From CAYWVR01 sp964461715 (lineage in GTDB: Bacteria > Planctomycetota > Phycisphaerae > FEN-1346), in NCBI GenBank assembly GCA_964461715.1, contig CAYWVR010000016.1, positions 15,501 through 79,500 on the forward strand: a DNA stretch of 64,000 nucleotides, given 5' to 3'. The notes beneath the pieces were generated by a model. The model saw only the letters and a program-made list of their open reading frames with translations, was not told the origin of the DNA and ran no database searches. Positions 45,260 to 54,158 of this stretch are shown piece by piece. A program made the translations under genes and the position numbers. Numbering within the stretch: position 1 is the stretch's first letter; each line of letters opens with the position of its first letter.

Positions 45260-46564
45260 ATGACCACGCTCGAGCGACAAGCGGTCCCCACCACCCCGGC
45301 CCTCGACCCCAAGCTCCAGGCCCGGTGGAAGGAATGGCAGTGGCAGGTCCGCCACACCGTCCGCGACATCGACACCTTCGAGGAGGTCACCGGCATCCGG
45401 TTCGACCCCGAGGAACGGAAGGCCCTTGAGTCGACGATGCAGAAGTTCCCCCTGTCGGTGACGCCGTACTACCTCTCGCTGATCGACACGTCGGACTTCC
45501 GCAACGACCCCATCTTCCACCAGGCGTTCCCCTCGCCGTCGGAGCTGAACATCGCCCGCACGGACATGGCCGATCCGCTCCACGAGGACAAGGACTCGCC
45601 CGTGCCGGGCTTGACACACCGGTACCCGGACCGGGTGCTGCTTCACATCTCGAACGTCTGCGCCATGTATTGCCGCCACTGTACGCGGAAGCGGAAGGTG
45701 GGCGACGTGGACTCGGTCCCCTCGCGGGAGGAAACGGCCCGGGCCCTCGACTACATCCGCCGCACCCCCGCCGTGCGCGACGTCCTCCTGTCGGGCGGCG
45801 ACCCGTTCATGCTCTCCGACGCGCACCTCGATTGGATCCTGACGGAGCTCGATGGCATCGCCCACGTGGAGGTCGTGCGGATCGGCACGCGCGTGCCCGT
45901 GGTCCTGCCCTTCCGCATCACGGATGACCTCGTGGAGATGCTGAAGCAGCATCACCCCCTCTGGATCAACACCCACTTCAACCACCCGCGGGAGTTCACG
46001 GAGAGCTCGAAGGCGGCCCTCGGGAAGCTGGCCGACGCGGGCATCCCCCTCGGGAACCAGTCGGTCCTCCTGGCGGGCGTCAACGACTGCCATCGCATCA
46101 TGCGCTCGCTCGTGCACAAACTCGTGGCGAACCGGGTGCGGCCGTATTACCTGTATCAGTGCGATCTGTCGCAGGGGCTCTCGCACTTCCGCACGCCCGT
46201 CGGCAAGGGCATCGAGATCATCGAGCACCTCATCGGCCACACGAGCGGCTTCGCCGTCCCCACCTACGTCATCGACGCCCCGGGAGGCGGGGGCAAAATC
46301 CCCGTCATGCCCAACTACCTCATCTCCTGGTCCACCAACAAGGTCGTCCTGCGCAACTACGAGGGCGTCATCACCACCTACCGCGAGCCCGACAGCTACG
46401 AGGCCTGGTTCTGCGACCGCAACTGCGACGATTGCCGGTTGACCCTCAAAACCGAGGACGCCGTCGAGCGGGACGGCGGCGTGGCCCGGCTCCTGGGCGA
46501 CGACGAGAGGACCCTCGCCCTCGTGCCCCGGGGCACACGACGCCTCACGCGGAGGGACGGCTGA
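45260..46564 (+). CDS. kamA: Lysine 2,3-aminomutase (radical SAM, PLP)
   Basis: 434 aa. Interconverts L-lysine and L-beta-lysine. The radical SAM cluster motif is C134-x3-C138-x2-C141. Lys346 in DAPGGGGKIP is the PLP lysine, and CDRNCDDC near the C-terminus holds zinc-type cysteines. Asp302 (QCDLSQG) and Asp339 (VIDAPGGGG) correspond to the two aspartates that bind the lysine side-chain amino group in the clostridial enzyme and are replaced in glutamate aminomutases, so lysine is the likely substrate. The stop overlaps the ATG of the transporter gene (TGATG). A possible osmolyte role (as AblA) is discussed in the findings. Confidence 0.94.
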   Translation: MTTLERQAVPTTPALDPKLQARWKEWQWQVRHTVRDIDTFEEVTGIRFDPEERKALESTMQKFPLSVTPYYLSLIDTSDFRNDPIFHQAFPSPSELNIARTDMADPLHEDKDSPVPGLTHRYPDRVLLHISNVCAMYCRHCTRKRKVGDVDSVPSREETARALDYIRRTPAVRDVLLSGGDPFMLSDAHLDWILTELDGIAHVEVVRIGTRVPVVLPFRITDDLVEMLKQHHPLWINTHFNHPREFTESSKAALGKLADAGIPLGNQSVLLAGVNDCHRIMRSLVHKLVANRVRPYYLYQCDLSQGLSHFRTPVGKGIEIIEHLIGHTSGFAVPTYVIDAPGGGGKIPVMPNYLISWSTNKVVLRNYEGVITTYREPDSYEAWFCDRNCDDCRLTLKTEDAVERDGGVARLLGDDERTLALVPRGTRRLTRRDG

Positions 46565-47994
46565 TGCGGCCGGCCGGCCGGCTCCTGGTGACGGCAGGGA
46601 TGCTCCTGGCGGCGGCGCTTCCGGCGGCGGCCGACGAGGACGGCGAAACCTTTACCGTGGCCCTGACGGGCAAGTATCCCCCGTTCAGCTTCTACGACGC
46701 CTCCGGCGAGTTGGCGGGATTCGACGTCGACATCTCCCGCGAGATCGCCCGGCGCCTGGACCGACCCCTCGAAATCATCCCCACCGAGTGGGACGGCATC
46801 CTCGCCGGGCTCCTGACGGGCAAATACGACGCCATCATCGGCTCCATGGCCGTCACCCCGGAGCGGGCCGAGCGGGTCCACTTCAGCATGCCCTACTACG
46901 TCTCCGGCGCCCAGCTCTTCGTCCACACCGAGAGCGCCGACGAGATCAAGGGCATCGAGGATTGCGCGGGCCGGGGCGTCGGTGTCGGACTCGGCGAGAC
47001 CTACGAACACTACCTCGAAAAGTACCATGGCGAGGTCGACGTCGTCACCTACAAGTCGACCGTCGACATCTTCCAGGACGTCGAGAACAAGCGGATCGTC
47101 GGCTTCGTCACGGACAAGCTCGTCGGGGCCTGGCAGACGAAGAAGGCCGACAAGCCCTTCGTTGCCGCGGGCGACCTGCTCTACACCGAGCGGATGGCCA
47201 TTCCCGTCACGAAGGACCGGACGGAGCTCCTGCGCCGGATCAACGCCGCCCTCGCCGAGATGGAAAGCGACGGGACGCGCGAGCGGCTCTTCGAGACGTG
47301 GTTCGGTCTGGCCGCGGGCGCGGCCGAGGCCGAGGCCGAGGGCATGCCCGCCTCGGTCATCGCCCGCAAGCTCGCGAAGGGGTTCGCGGTCACGCTGACC
47401 ATCGCGGTGGCCTCCATCGGGCTGGGCTTCGCCCTGGCCATACCGGGCGGCCTGCTCCTGAATCGCGGCCGCGGCCCGGCCTACGTGGTCACACGGACCG
47501 TCGTGGACTTCATCCGCGGGACGCCCGTGCTGATCCAGCTCTTCTTCGTCTACTTCGGCGGTCCGCAGGTAGGCCTGAGCCTCTCGCCCATCGCCTCGGC
47601 CATCGTCACCTTGTCCATCAACGCGGCGGCGTACATGTCCGAGGTGGTGCGGAGCGGCCTGATGAGCGTCGACCGCGGGCAGAAGCTGGCCGGACGGGCC
47701 CTGGGCCTCTCGCAACTGGAGGTCTTCGTGCTGGTCGTCTGGCCCCAGGCGTTTCGCATCGCCATGCCGCCCCTGGTGAACTCGATCGTCGCGCTGACGA
47801 AGGACACGGCCCTGGTGTCGGTCATCTCGGTGGCGGAGGTGGTGCGGCAGGCGCAGTCGATCATCAGCGTCACCTTCAACCCCATCAAGTACTACTTGAT
47901 CGTGGCCGTCATGTTCTTCGTGGTGACGTGGCCGCTGATGAAGCTGGCCGGGCGGCTCGAGGCCCGCATCAAGCAGAAAGGGTTCGCCCAATGA
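46564..47994 (+). CDS. Amino-acid ABC transporter, substrate-binding protein fused to permease
   Basis: 476 aa. A signal peptide (about 1-23) is followed by a family-3 amino-acid binding domain (28-250: FTVALTGKYPPFSFYD, GFDVDISREIARRL, GSMAVTPERAERVHFSMPYY). An Ala/Glu-rich linker and a HisM-type permease domain (about 262-470: IARKLAKGFAVTLTIAVASI, FIRGTPVLIQLFFVY, GRALGLSQLEVFVLVVWPQA) complete it. The binding domain is thus tethered to the channel, as in GlnP of Gram-positive bacteria. Its ATG overlaps the kamA stop and its stop overlaps the ATPase start, so all three genes are coupled. A basic or beta-amino acid is the likely cargo, inferred from kamA. Confidence 0.93.
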   Translation: MRPAGRLLVTAGMLLAAALPAAADEDGETFTVALTGKYPPFSFYDASGELAGFDVDISREIARRLDRPLEIIPTEWDGILAGLLTGKYDAIIGSMAVTPERAERVHFSMPYYVSGAQLFVHTESADEIKGIEDCAGRGVGVGLGETYEHYLEKYHGEVDVVTYKSTVDIFQDVENKRIVGFVTDKLVGAWQTKKADKPFVAAGDLLYTERMAIPVTKDRTELLRRINAALAEMESDGTRERLFETWFGLAAGAAEAEAEGMPASVIARKLAKGFAVTLTIAVASIGLGFALAIPGGLLLNRGRGPAYVVTRTVVDFIRGTPVLIQLFFVYFGGPQVGLSLSPIASAIVTLSINAAAYMSEVVRSGLMSVDRGQKLAGRALGLSQLEVFVLVVWPQAFRIAMPPLVNSIVALTKDTALVSVISVAEVVRQAQSIISVTFNPIKYYLIVAVMFFVVTWPLMKLAGRLEARIKQKGFAQ

Positions 47995-48698
47995 TCGAGG
48001 TCCGCGACGTCTCCTACGTCTACCCGAACGGCACGGCGGCCCTGGAGGGCGTGAGCCTGGAGTTTCCGCGCGGGACGATCTCGAGCGTCCTCGGCGAAAG
48101 CGGCTCGGGCAAGACCACGCTCCTGATGTGCCTGGGCCGGTTCCAGGAGCCCACCTCCGGCGCCATCACCATCGACGATCGGCCCTTGGCGGAAATCCCC
48201 GAGACCGAGTTCCGGAGCACCGTGGGCATCGTCTTCCAGGAGCTCTACCTCTTCCCGCACCTGACGGTCCTGGAGAACATGACGCTGGCCCGCATCCACG
48301 CGATGGGCGCCGAGAAGAGCGAGGCCGAGGAGGAGGCGGCCCGGATGCTCGAGCGCCTGGGCATCGGCCACATCGCCGAGAGCTATCCCGCCCATATCAG
48401 CGGCGGCCAGGCCCAGCGGGCGGCCATCGCACGCGGCCTGCTCCTCAAGCCCGACTACATGCTCCTCGACGAGCCCACCAGCGCCCTCGACGCCAACACC
48501 ACCGACGACTTTGCCGCCTGGCTCCGCGAAATCCGCGAGGAGACCAACTTCATCATCGTCACCCACGACGTGCTCTTCGCGCGGAAGGTGGCGTCGCGCG
48601 GCGTGTACCTCTCGGGCGGCAAGGTGCTTGACGCCGGCGACGTCGACAAGATCATCGAGCACGTCCGCGCCGGAGGTCTCGTCGAGGCGTCCGAATAG
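47991..48698 (+). CDS. Amino-acid ABC transporter ATP-binding protein
   Basis: 235 aa. Walker A GESGSGKTTLL, Q-loop IVFQELYLFPHLTVLENMTL, signature HISGGQAQRAAIARGL and Walker B YMLLDEPTSALD are complete; the protein matches polar-amino-acid (GlnQ/HisP-like) ATPases. Its ATG shares four bases with the preceding permease stop (ATGA). Two GC palindromes follow before the next gene. Confidence 0.94.
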   Translation: MIEVRDVSYVYPNGTAALEGVSLEFPRGTISSVLGESGSGKTTLLMCLGRFQEPTSGAITIDDRPLAEIPETEFRSTVGIVFQELYLFPHLTVLENMTLARIHAMGAEKSEAEEEAARMLERLGIGHIAESYPAHISGGQAQRAAIARGLLLKPDYMLLDEPTSALDANTTDDFAAWLREIREETNFIIVTHDVLFARKVASRGVYLSGGKVLDAGDVDKIIEHVRAGGLVEASE

Positions 48699-48707
48699 CG
48701 TAGGATC

Positions 48708-48785
48708 GGCGCGGCGGGTCTCCCGACCTGCCGCGACAGAAGTCCCCCGAACCTTGGCGCGGCGGGTCCCGGACCTCCCGCGACG
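48708..48785. repeat. Two tandem GC palindromes, dispersed family
   Basis: Copies at 48708-48735 and 48756-48785 both read GGCGCGGCGGGTC with imperfect complementary right arms (GACCTGCCGCG and GGACCTCCCGCG). The core matches the hairpin after ppdK (25484-25510) and a shorter palindrome at 63814-63830. They fill the 109-nt gap between the ATPase and the ATP-grasp gene. Confidence 0.6.
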
Positions 48786-48807
48786 CAAGACAGCAGAAGG
48801 AGCCGCG

Positions 48808-50154
48808 ATGAAGCCCGACCGCACCCTCCTGGTCGTCGGAAGCTGGGCCAAGGAGGAAATCACCGTCGAGCACCTGAAGCGCGCCGGCGACACGTCCGTC
48901 GCCGTCTACATGGACACCGACAACCCCGGCCTCCGGGCTCGGGCCGACGACGTCCGCCTCGGGTGTTTCGACGACCCCGCCGCCCTCGTCGCCTACGCCA
49001 GGGAAACGGCCGCCGACCTCGTCCTCATCACCACCGCCGCCCCCCTCGCCGCCGGCGCCGCCGACGCCCTCACGGAGGCGGGCATCCCCGTCTTCGGCCC
49101 GGGACGGGACGCGGCGCGCCTGGAGTTCGACAAGGCCTGGACGCGGGACCTCATGCGACGCCACGACGTCGCGGGCCTGCCACAGTTCGCCGTCTTCGAC
49201 GACGCCGACACCGCCGTCGCCCGGGCCCGCGAACGCCAGTGGCAGGTGGCCGTCAAGCCGATCGGCCTGACGGACGGGCTGGGCGTCCGCGTCTTCGGCG
49301 ACCAGCTTGCCGCCTCCGCCGATGTCGAGGCCTACATCCGCCGCATTCTCCAGGAGCGCCTGAGCGGCCACGCCCGCGTCATCGTCGAGGAGAAACTCGT
49401 GGGCGAGGAGTTCACCCTCCAATGCCTCGTCTCCGGCCAGACCGTCGTGCCGCTGCCGCTGGCCCAGGACTTCAAGAAGCTGCTGCCCGGGGAGCGCGGC
49501 CCGAACACCGCGAGCATGGGCTCCTATGCCCGGGCCGACGGGGGCCTGCCGTTCGTCACGAAGGCCGACCGGGACGCGGCCCTGGCCATCATCCGCGCGA
49601 CGCTGGCGGCCCTCGCCGCCGAGGGCGCCTCCTTCACCGGATTCCTCTACGGCCAGTTCATGCTCACGGCCGCCGGGCTGCGCCTGATCGAGTACAACGC
49701 CCGCCCCGGCGACCCGGAGTGGATGAACACGATGGCCGTCATGGAGGACGACCTGGCCGTCTCGATCCGCGCCGTCATGGATGGCCGCGAGGTCGCCCCC
49801 GCGTTCCGTCCCGCGGCGACCGTCGTCAAGTACCTCGTCCCGCGCGGCTACCCGGAGACGCTGGATCTCATCCTGAACGTGACGCTCGACGCGTCGCGCC
49901 TGGCGGAGCTGGGCGTCGCCGCGTACACCAGCGCGGGGCTCGACGCCGAGGGTCATTTGAACGTCGGCCACGAGCGCGGCATCGCGCTGGTGGCCGAGGC
50001 CCCCACCGTGCCGGAGGCCCACGAGAAGGTCGAGGCCGCCATGGCCGCCGTCGAGGGCGACTTCTACCATCGCCACGACATCGGCTCGCCGGAGCTGCTG
50101 GAGCGGATCGTCCGCCACGCCGACGAGCTTCGAAGCGCGGGAGGCAGGACATGA
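48808..50154 (+). CDS. PurD-like ATP-grasp ligase, possibly neofunctionalised
   Basis: 448 aa. The order of blocks follows phosphoribosylamine-glycine ligase, archaeal type: DTDNPGLRARADDVRLG, DLVLITTAAPLAAGAADALT, GIPVFGPGRDAARLEFDKAW, FTGFLYGQFML and IEYNARPGDPEWMNTM. Two motifs that are nearly invariant in PurD differ: the N-terminal G-x-REHA reads GSWAKEEIT, and GPNTGGMG reads GPNTASMG. An altered amine or acid substrate is therefore plausible, although a divergent true PurD remains possible. GAAGGAG precedes the ATG, and the stop overlaps the start of the acetyltransferase gene by four bases, so the two are coupled. Confidence 0.8.
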   Translation: MKPDRTLLVVGSWAKEEITVEHLKRAGDTSVAVYMDTDNPGLRARADDVRLGCFDDPAALVAYARETAADLVLITTAAPLAAGAADALTEAGIPVFGPGRDAARLEFDKAWTRDLMRRHDVAGLPQFAVFDDADTAVARARERQWQVAVKPIGLTDGLGVRVFGDQLAASADVEAYIRRILQERLSGHARVIVEEKLVGEEFTLQCLVSGQTVVPLPLAQDFKKLLPGERGPNTASMGSYARADGGLPFVTKADRDAALAIIRATLAALAAEGASFTGFLYGQFMLTAAGLRLIEYNARPGDPEWMNTMAVMEDDLAVSIRAVMDGREVAPAFRPAATVVKYLVPRGYPETLDLILNVTLDASRLAELGVAAYTSAGLDAEGHLNVGHERGIALVAEAPTVPEAHEKVEAAMAAVEGDFYHRHDIGSPELLERIVRHADELRSAGGRT

Positions 50155-50636
50155 GCGCCGCCATCCGCCGCGCACGCGAAGACGACTTCCGCGCCGTCGC
50201 CGCCTTCGTCGCCACGTGCCCGCCGCTCGAAGCGTACCCGCAACACGTCTACCGGATTCTCCTGCGCACCGCGGGCCCGTGCTTCGTCGCGGAGGCCGAG
50301 GGACGGATCGTCGGGTGGGTCGCGGGTCTTGCGCGCCACGACCGGCCCGAGACGTGGTTCCTCTGGCAGATCGGCGTCGTACCCGAAATGCAGGGGCGGG
50401 GGCTGGGCGGACGGCTCCTCGAGGCGGTCGAGGCGGCCCTTCGGGAGGCGGGACTTCGGCGGATCGAGCTGACGATCGACCCCGAGAACGATCCCTCCCG
50501 CCGCCTCTTCGAGAAGGCCGCCTACGCGAACGCCGGCGACGAGGAAGGCCCCACCGTCGACGCCGCCGGTCGCCCCGCCGTCCCCGACTTCTACGGCCCG
50601 GGCCGCCACTTCATGCTCTACGCCAAGTGGCTCTAA
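50151..50636 (+). CDS. GNAT acetyltransferase, EctA/AblB-like
   Basis: 161 aa. The acetyl-CoA loop is QIGVVPEMQGRGLGGRLL, preceded by GRIVGWVAGLARHDRPETWF and followed by IDPENDPSRRLFEK. This pattern (DRPETxFxWQ, then QGRGLG and TIDPENDPS) resembles diaminobutyrate acetyltransferase EctA and beta-lysine acetyltransferases. With kamA five genes upstream on the same strand it could acetylate beta-lysine, or a product of the overlapping ATP-grasp enzyme. Substrate is inference. Its stop overlaps that of a remnant frame on the other strand. Confidence 0.82.
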   Translation: MSAAIRRAREDDFRAVAAFVATCPPLEAYPQHVYRILLRTAGPCFVAEAEGRIVGWVAGLARHDRPETWFLWQIGVVPEMQGRGLGGRLLEAVEAALREAGLRRIELTIDPENDPSRRLFEKAAYANAGDEEGPTVDAAGRPAVPDFYGPGRHFMLYAKWL

Positions 50637-50761
50637 GGCTCGGCGCGCAAGTCGTAGCAGGCGATCCGGCGCGCGAGGGTCCGCAGGAAGGTCCGCCCCG
50701 CGACGATGGGTACATCGAGCTCCACCTCATACTTGCTCATCCGGAGGTGATCGAATCCCGC
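50633..50761 (-). pseudogene. Possible remnant of a PQQ-like beta-propeller protein C-terminus
   Basis: Reading 50761 to 50633, the frame gives VPIVAGRTFLRTLARRIACY followed by DLRAEP and a stop. This resembles the last blade of PQQ/BamB-like propeller proteins (PIVAG...LxCYDLR). Upstream the frame overlaps the end of the heparinase-type gene and loses similarity, and no start with a ribosome-binding site is evident. It may be a decayed fragment or chance. Confidence 0.3.
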
Positions 50762-50816
50762 CGGCGCCGGCAGCGCCCGCTCGGGCGGCCGGCGCGGGGC
50801 CTGAGAGCCGGCGGCG

Positions 50817-52643
50817 TCATTCCTTGATCGCGCCCGGCCACTCGTCAAGCGGCGTCACCTTCTCGTCTTTCGCGGGCCCGGCCGCGAAATCGACGACCAG
50901 CCGCAGGTCGGCGACCTTCTCGGGGAGGCGGACGGCGAGCTTCGTGATTCCCTCGTTGGGGTTCTCGGGCGGCGGGGGCTTGGCGCTTCGAGTCTCGAAG
51001 ACGGCCCCGGCGGGCTCGACGATGCGGGCCCCGAGCCGCTTGCCGTCCCGGGCGAGGACGGCCCGGGTCCCGTCGCACGCGACGTCCGCCTCGGTGTGCA
51101 TGCCCCAGACGACCTCGACAGGTTTCTCGGCCCGGACCTCGTCCTGGACGCGGACCCGCCCCGCGCCGGCGGCGATGCCGCGCCGCACGGAGGAGGCCAT
51201 CGGATAGGCGTCCGTCAGGTCGATAACCGCCGAGCCGGCGCCGCTCTTCTCGCCGTGGAAGGCGACGACATCGGCGACGGCCCGTGTATCCTGGTTCTCG
51301 CCGCCCAAGACGAGGCAGTTCTGTCCCTCGGTCTTCATGCGATAATACGTCCATCTCTTGGCGCCGAAGTAAGCCGGCAGGTTGTAGTTGTCGCGTCCGA
51401 GCTCGACGGCCCAGCGGACGCCGCGGGCTTCGAGGACGAAGGTCCCGAGGTCGAGGTTCGCGTGGTTCGTCTTGTTGTCGCCGCCCTTCGCGCCGACCCA
51501 GAGGGCGTCGGGGTCGTCCCACGCGCTTCGGAAGAAGACGACCCCCACGCCGCGAAAGTGCTTCGCCGGCGGCAGCGACGGGTCCGGCCAGCGGCCCGCA
51601 GGCGTATACCAGACGAGGGCCAGCGGATCGTCGGGCCCGCGCGTCCGCTCGAACGCCGCGTAGGCGGGGCGGTCGAACGTCCGGGCGAGCCAGAACATCG
51701 ACTCCTGGCGACCGGCGCCGGGGCCGGCGTCGGCGAAGTTGAACGTCTCGCCGGAGGGGCCGATGCCGTAGATGCGGAACATGCCCGCTTCCGCCAGGCC
51801 CGGCGTCTTCTCCAGGCCGTGCATCGAGCCCAGGGCCGTCCGGAGGGCGTCGAGATAGCGGGACGTGTACTTCATCGTGTAGCCCCAGTAGCCCGGTCCT
51901 TCGCCCCATCCGCCGTCGACGCCGAAGCTGGCCATGGCCTTCGGCACCGACGCCAAGCCACTTGCGAGGATCTCGCGGGCCACCTCCGGCGCCTCGTCGG
52001 CGACGGCCAAGGCCCCCTGCGCCAGGCCCCCGTTACAAACCTGGTTCCAGTTGTGACGGGAGTTGCGGAACCATCCGTACCCCGCCTCGCCGCGATAGGC
52101 GCGGAGCCCGTGCTCGAGGCCCTTCTCGAGGATCGCCTCGCGGACGGTCCTGCGCTGGGCCTCGGTCATCCGGTCGTAGAGCCAGTCGTAACCGACGCCG
52201 AGGGCGGCCGTCATCTCCGCCGTGTCGAGGAAGTGCGACGGGTTCCAGTCGCGAAAGGCCGCCGCCGCCTCCATCTCCCGGATCGCCCGGTCGGCGTACG
52301 TCGCCTCGCCCGAGAGGTGGTGGACGAGGGCCAGCGTCGAGACGCGGTCGAGGCACCGGCGGCTCACGGGAAGGAGGCGCGGCCCCTTGAGCTTGTGGCG
52401 GACGGGGGCGGCGTCCAGGACGCGGTCGGCGTCGCGCTTGAGGCGACCATAGAGGTCCTTCGCCCCCGGGTCGCGCTCGACAACCGCCCGGAGGCGCGGC
52501 CAGTCCTCGGCCGTCACGAACAGGCGCGGGTGGCCCTTGCGAAGGGTCGCGAGGACGTCCGGCTCGGCGGCGCCGGCGGCCGCGGCGAGCAGGCCCAAGG
52601 CGAGAAGGGCAGCGAGCAGCAGACCTTCGACGTGCATCATCAT
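50817..52643 (-). CDS. Heparinase II/III-like protein (alginate-lyase-type alpha/alpha toroid)
   Basis: 608 aa with a signal peptide (EGLLLAALLALGLLAAAAGA). An N-terminal alpha-helical toroid (about 30-360; HPRLFVTAEDWPRLR, NWNQVCNGGLAQGALA, GGWGEGPGYWGYTMKY) is followed by a beta-sheet domain of the heparinase II/III type (SAWDDPDALWVGAKGGDNKT, NHANLDLGTFVLEARGVRWA). The conserved Asn/His/Tyr residues of the lyase site (NHAN, WGYTMKY) are present. It probably cleaves uronic-acid-containing polysaccharides in the periplasm or outside. Three ATGs lie in a row; 52643 is the first, after GGAG. It diverges from eno. Confidence 0.85.
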   Translation of the reverse strand: MMMHVEGLLLAALLALGLLAAAAGAAEPDVLATLRKGHPRLFVTAEDWPRLRAVVERDPGAKDLYGRLKRDADRVLDAAPVRHKLKGPRLLPVSRRCLDRVSTLALVHHLSGEATYADRAIREMEAAAAFRDWNPSHFLDTAEMTAALGVGYDWLYDRMTEAQRRTVREAILEKGLEHGLRAYRGEAGYGWFRNSRHNWNQVCNGGLAQGALAVADEAPEVAREILASGLASVPKAMASFGVDGGWGEGPGYWGYTMKYTSRYLDALRTALGSMHGLEKTPGLAEAGMFRIYGIGPSGETFNFADAGPGAGRQESMFWLARTFDRPAYAAFERTRGPDDPLALVWYTPAGRWPDPSLPPAKHFRGVGVVFFRSAWDDPDALWVGAKGGDNKTNHANLDLGTFVLEARGVRWAVELGRDNYNLPAYFGAKRWTYYRMKTEGQNCLVLGGENQDTRAVADVVAFHGEKSGAGSAVIDLTDAYPMASSVRRGIAAGAGRVRVQDEVRAEKPVEVVWGMHTEADVACDGTRAVLARDGKRLGARIVEPAGAVFETRSAKPPPPENPNEGITKLAVRLPEKVADLRLVVDFAAGPAKDEKVTPLDEWPGAIKE

Positions 52644-52686
52644 GAGATCTCCACTTGAGAACGCGGGCCCGGGCATGCGAATAGCG

Positions 52687-52714
52687 TTGACTCCCGTCGG
52701 CCACCCCTTATACT
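52687..52714 (+). promoter_or_regulatory. Sigma-70-type promoter of eno
   Basis: TTGACT at 52687-52692, a 16-bp spacer, TATACT at 52709-52714. The leader before eno would be about 150 nt. Confidence 0.65.
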
Positions 52715-52874
52715 CACCGCCCGCAAGGGAGCTCAAGGGAACTTTTTCGCCGAATCGCCGCCGGACCGGCCCCGCGCGGCGATTCGGGTGAAGAGCCCGC
52801 CGCCCGAGACCCGATACAGAGAGCACGGCGCCGTCCCGGCCGGGGAACGTGCGCTCGTCCAAGGAGTCCGACGC

Positions 52875-54158
52875 ATGCCGAATACCATCGGTTCCGTTCA
52901 CGCCCGCGAGATTCTCGATTCCCGAGGCAACCCGACCGTCGAGGTCGACGTCGAGCTCATCGGCGGGGCCGTCGGCCGCGCCGCCGTCCCCTCCGGGGCC
53001 TCCACCGGCGAACACGAGGCCGTCGAACTCCGCGACGGCGACAAGAAACGCTACGGCGGCAAGGGCGTCACGAAGGCCGTCCGGAACGTCAACGACCTGA
53101 TCGCCGCCAAGGTCATCGGGCTTGACGCCCGGGACCAGGCGGCCGTCGACGAGACGATGATCGCCCTGGACGGGACGCCCGGCAAGTCCAAGCTCGGGGC
53201 CAACGCCATCCTCGGCGTCAGCTTGGCCGTGGCCAAAGCCGCGGCCCAGGAGGCGGGCCTGCCCCTGTATCAGTACCTCGGCGGCCCGACCGCCCGGACG
53301 CTGCCCGTACCCATGTGCAACATCATGAACGGCGGGGCCCACGCCGACTTCGTCATCGACCTCCAGGAGTTCATGGTCATGCCCTTCGGCGCCCAGAGCT
53401 TCCGCGAGGGCCTGCGGATGGCCGCCGAGATCTTCCAGGCCCTGAAGGGGGTCTTGAAGGACAAGGGCTACTCGACGAACGTCGGCGACGAGGGCGGTTT
53501 CGCCCCGGCGCTTACGGAGGGCAACGAGGAGGCCGTGACCCTTATCCTCGACGCCATCAAGAAGGCCGGCTATAGGGCGGGCAAGGACGTCTGGCTCGCC
53601 CTCGACCCTGCCACCAGCGAGATTTACAAGGGCAAGAAGTACAACCTCTACAGCGAGAAGCGCAAGCTCTCGGCCACCGAGATGGTCGAGTTCTGGGCCG
53701 ACTGGGTCAAGAAGTACCCCATCCGCTCCATCGAGGACGGCATGGCCGAGGACGACTGGTCGGGCTGGAAGAAGCTCACCGACGCCGTCGGCGACCGGGT
53801 CCAACTCGTCGGCGACGACCTGTTCGTGACGAACACCGAGCGGCTGGGGCGCGGCATCAAGGAGGGCATCGCGAACTCGATCCTCATCAAGGTCAACCAG
53901 ATCGGGACGCTGACCGAGACCCTGGCAGCCATCGACATGGCCCACCGGGCCGGCTACACGGCCGTCGTCAGCCACCGCTCTGGCGAGACCGAGGACACGA
54001 CGATCGCCGACCTCGTCGTCGCCACCGGCGCCGGCCAGATCAAGACCGGCAGCCTCTGCCGCAGTGATCGCGTGGCCAAGTACAACCAGCTCCTGAGGAT
54101 CGAAGAGGAGTTGGGCGACCAGGCCCGCTACGGAACCGACCTCTGGAAAAAGGCATGA
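52875..54158 (+). CDS. eno: Enolase
   Basis: Converts 2-phosphoglycerate to phosphoenolpyruvate. 427 aa, the usual length. All landmarks are present: ILDSRGNPTVEVDV, PSGASTGEHEAVELRDGDK, NVGDEGGFAP, the metal-binding IEDGMAEDDW and DDLFVTN, the catalytic lysine in LIKVNQIGT, and SHRSGETEDT. An AAGGAG site lies 8 nt before the ATG. The downstream ftsB-like gene overlaps by four bases, an arrangement also known in proteobacteria. Confidence 0.98.
   Translation: MPNTIGSVHAREILDSRGNPTVEVDVELIGGAVGRAAVPSGASTGEHEAVELRDGDKKRYGGKGVTKAVRNVNDLIAAKVIGLDARDQAAVDETMIALDGTPGKSKLGANAILGVSLAVAKAAAQEAGLPLYQYLGGPTARTLPVPMCNIMNGGAHADFVIDLQEFMVMPFGAQSFREGLRMAAEIFQALKGVLKDKGYSTNVGDEGGFAPALTEGNEEAVTLILDAIKKAGYRAGKDVWLALDPATSEIYKGKKYNLYSEKRKLSATEMVEFWADWVKKYPIRSIEDGMAEDDWSGWKKLTDAVGDRVQLVGDDLFVTNTERLGRGIKEGIANSILIKVNQIGTLTETLAAIDMAHRAGYTAVVSHRSGETEDTTIADLVVATGAGQIKTGSLCRSDRVAKYNQLLRIEEELGDQARYGTDLWKKA

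Noticed and set aside
52033..52704. Alternative open frame inside the heparinase-type gene
   Set aside because: It is an Arg/Pro-rich shadow of the clear 608-aa protein.
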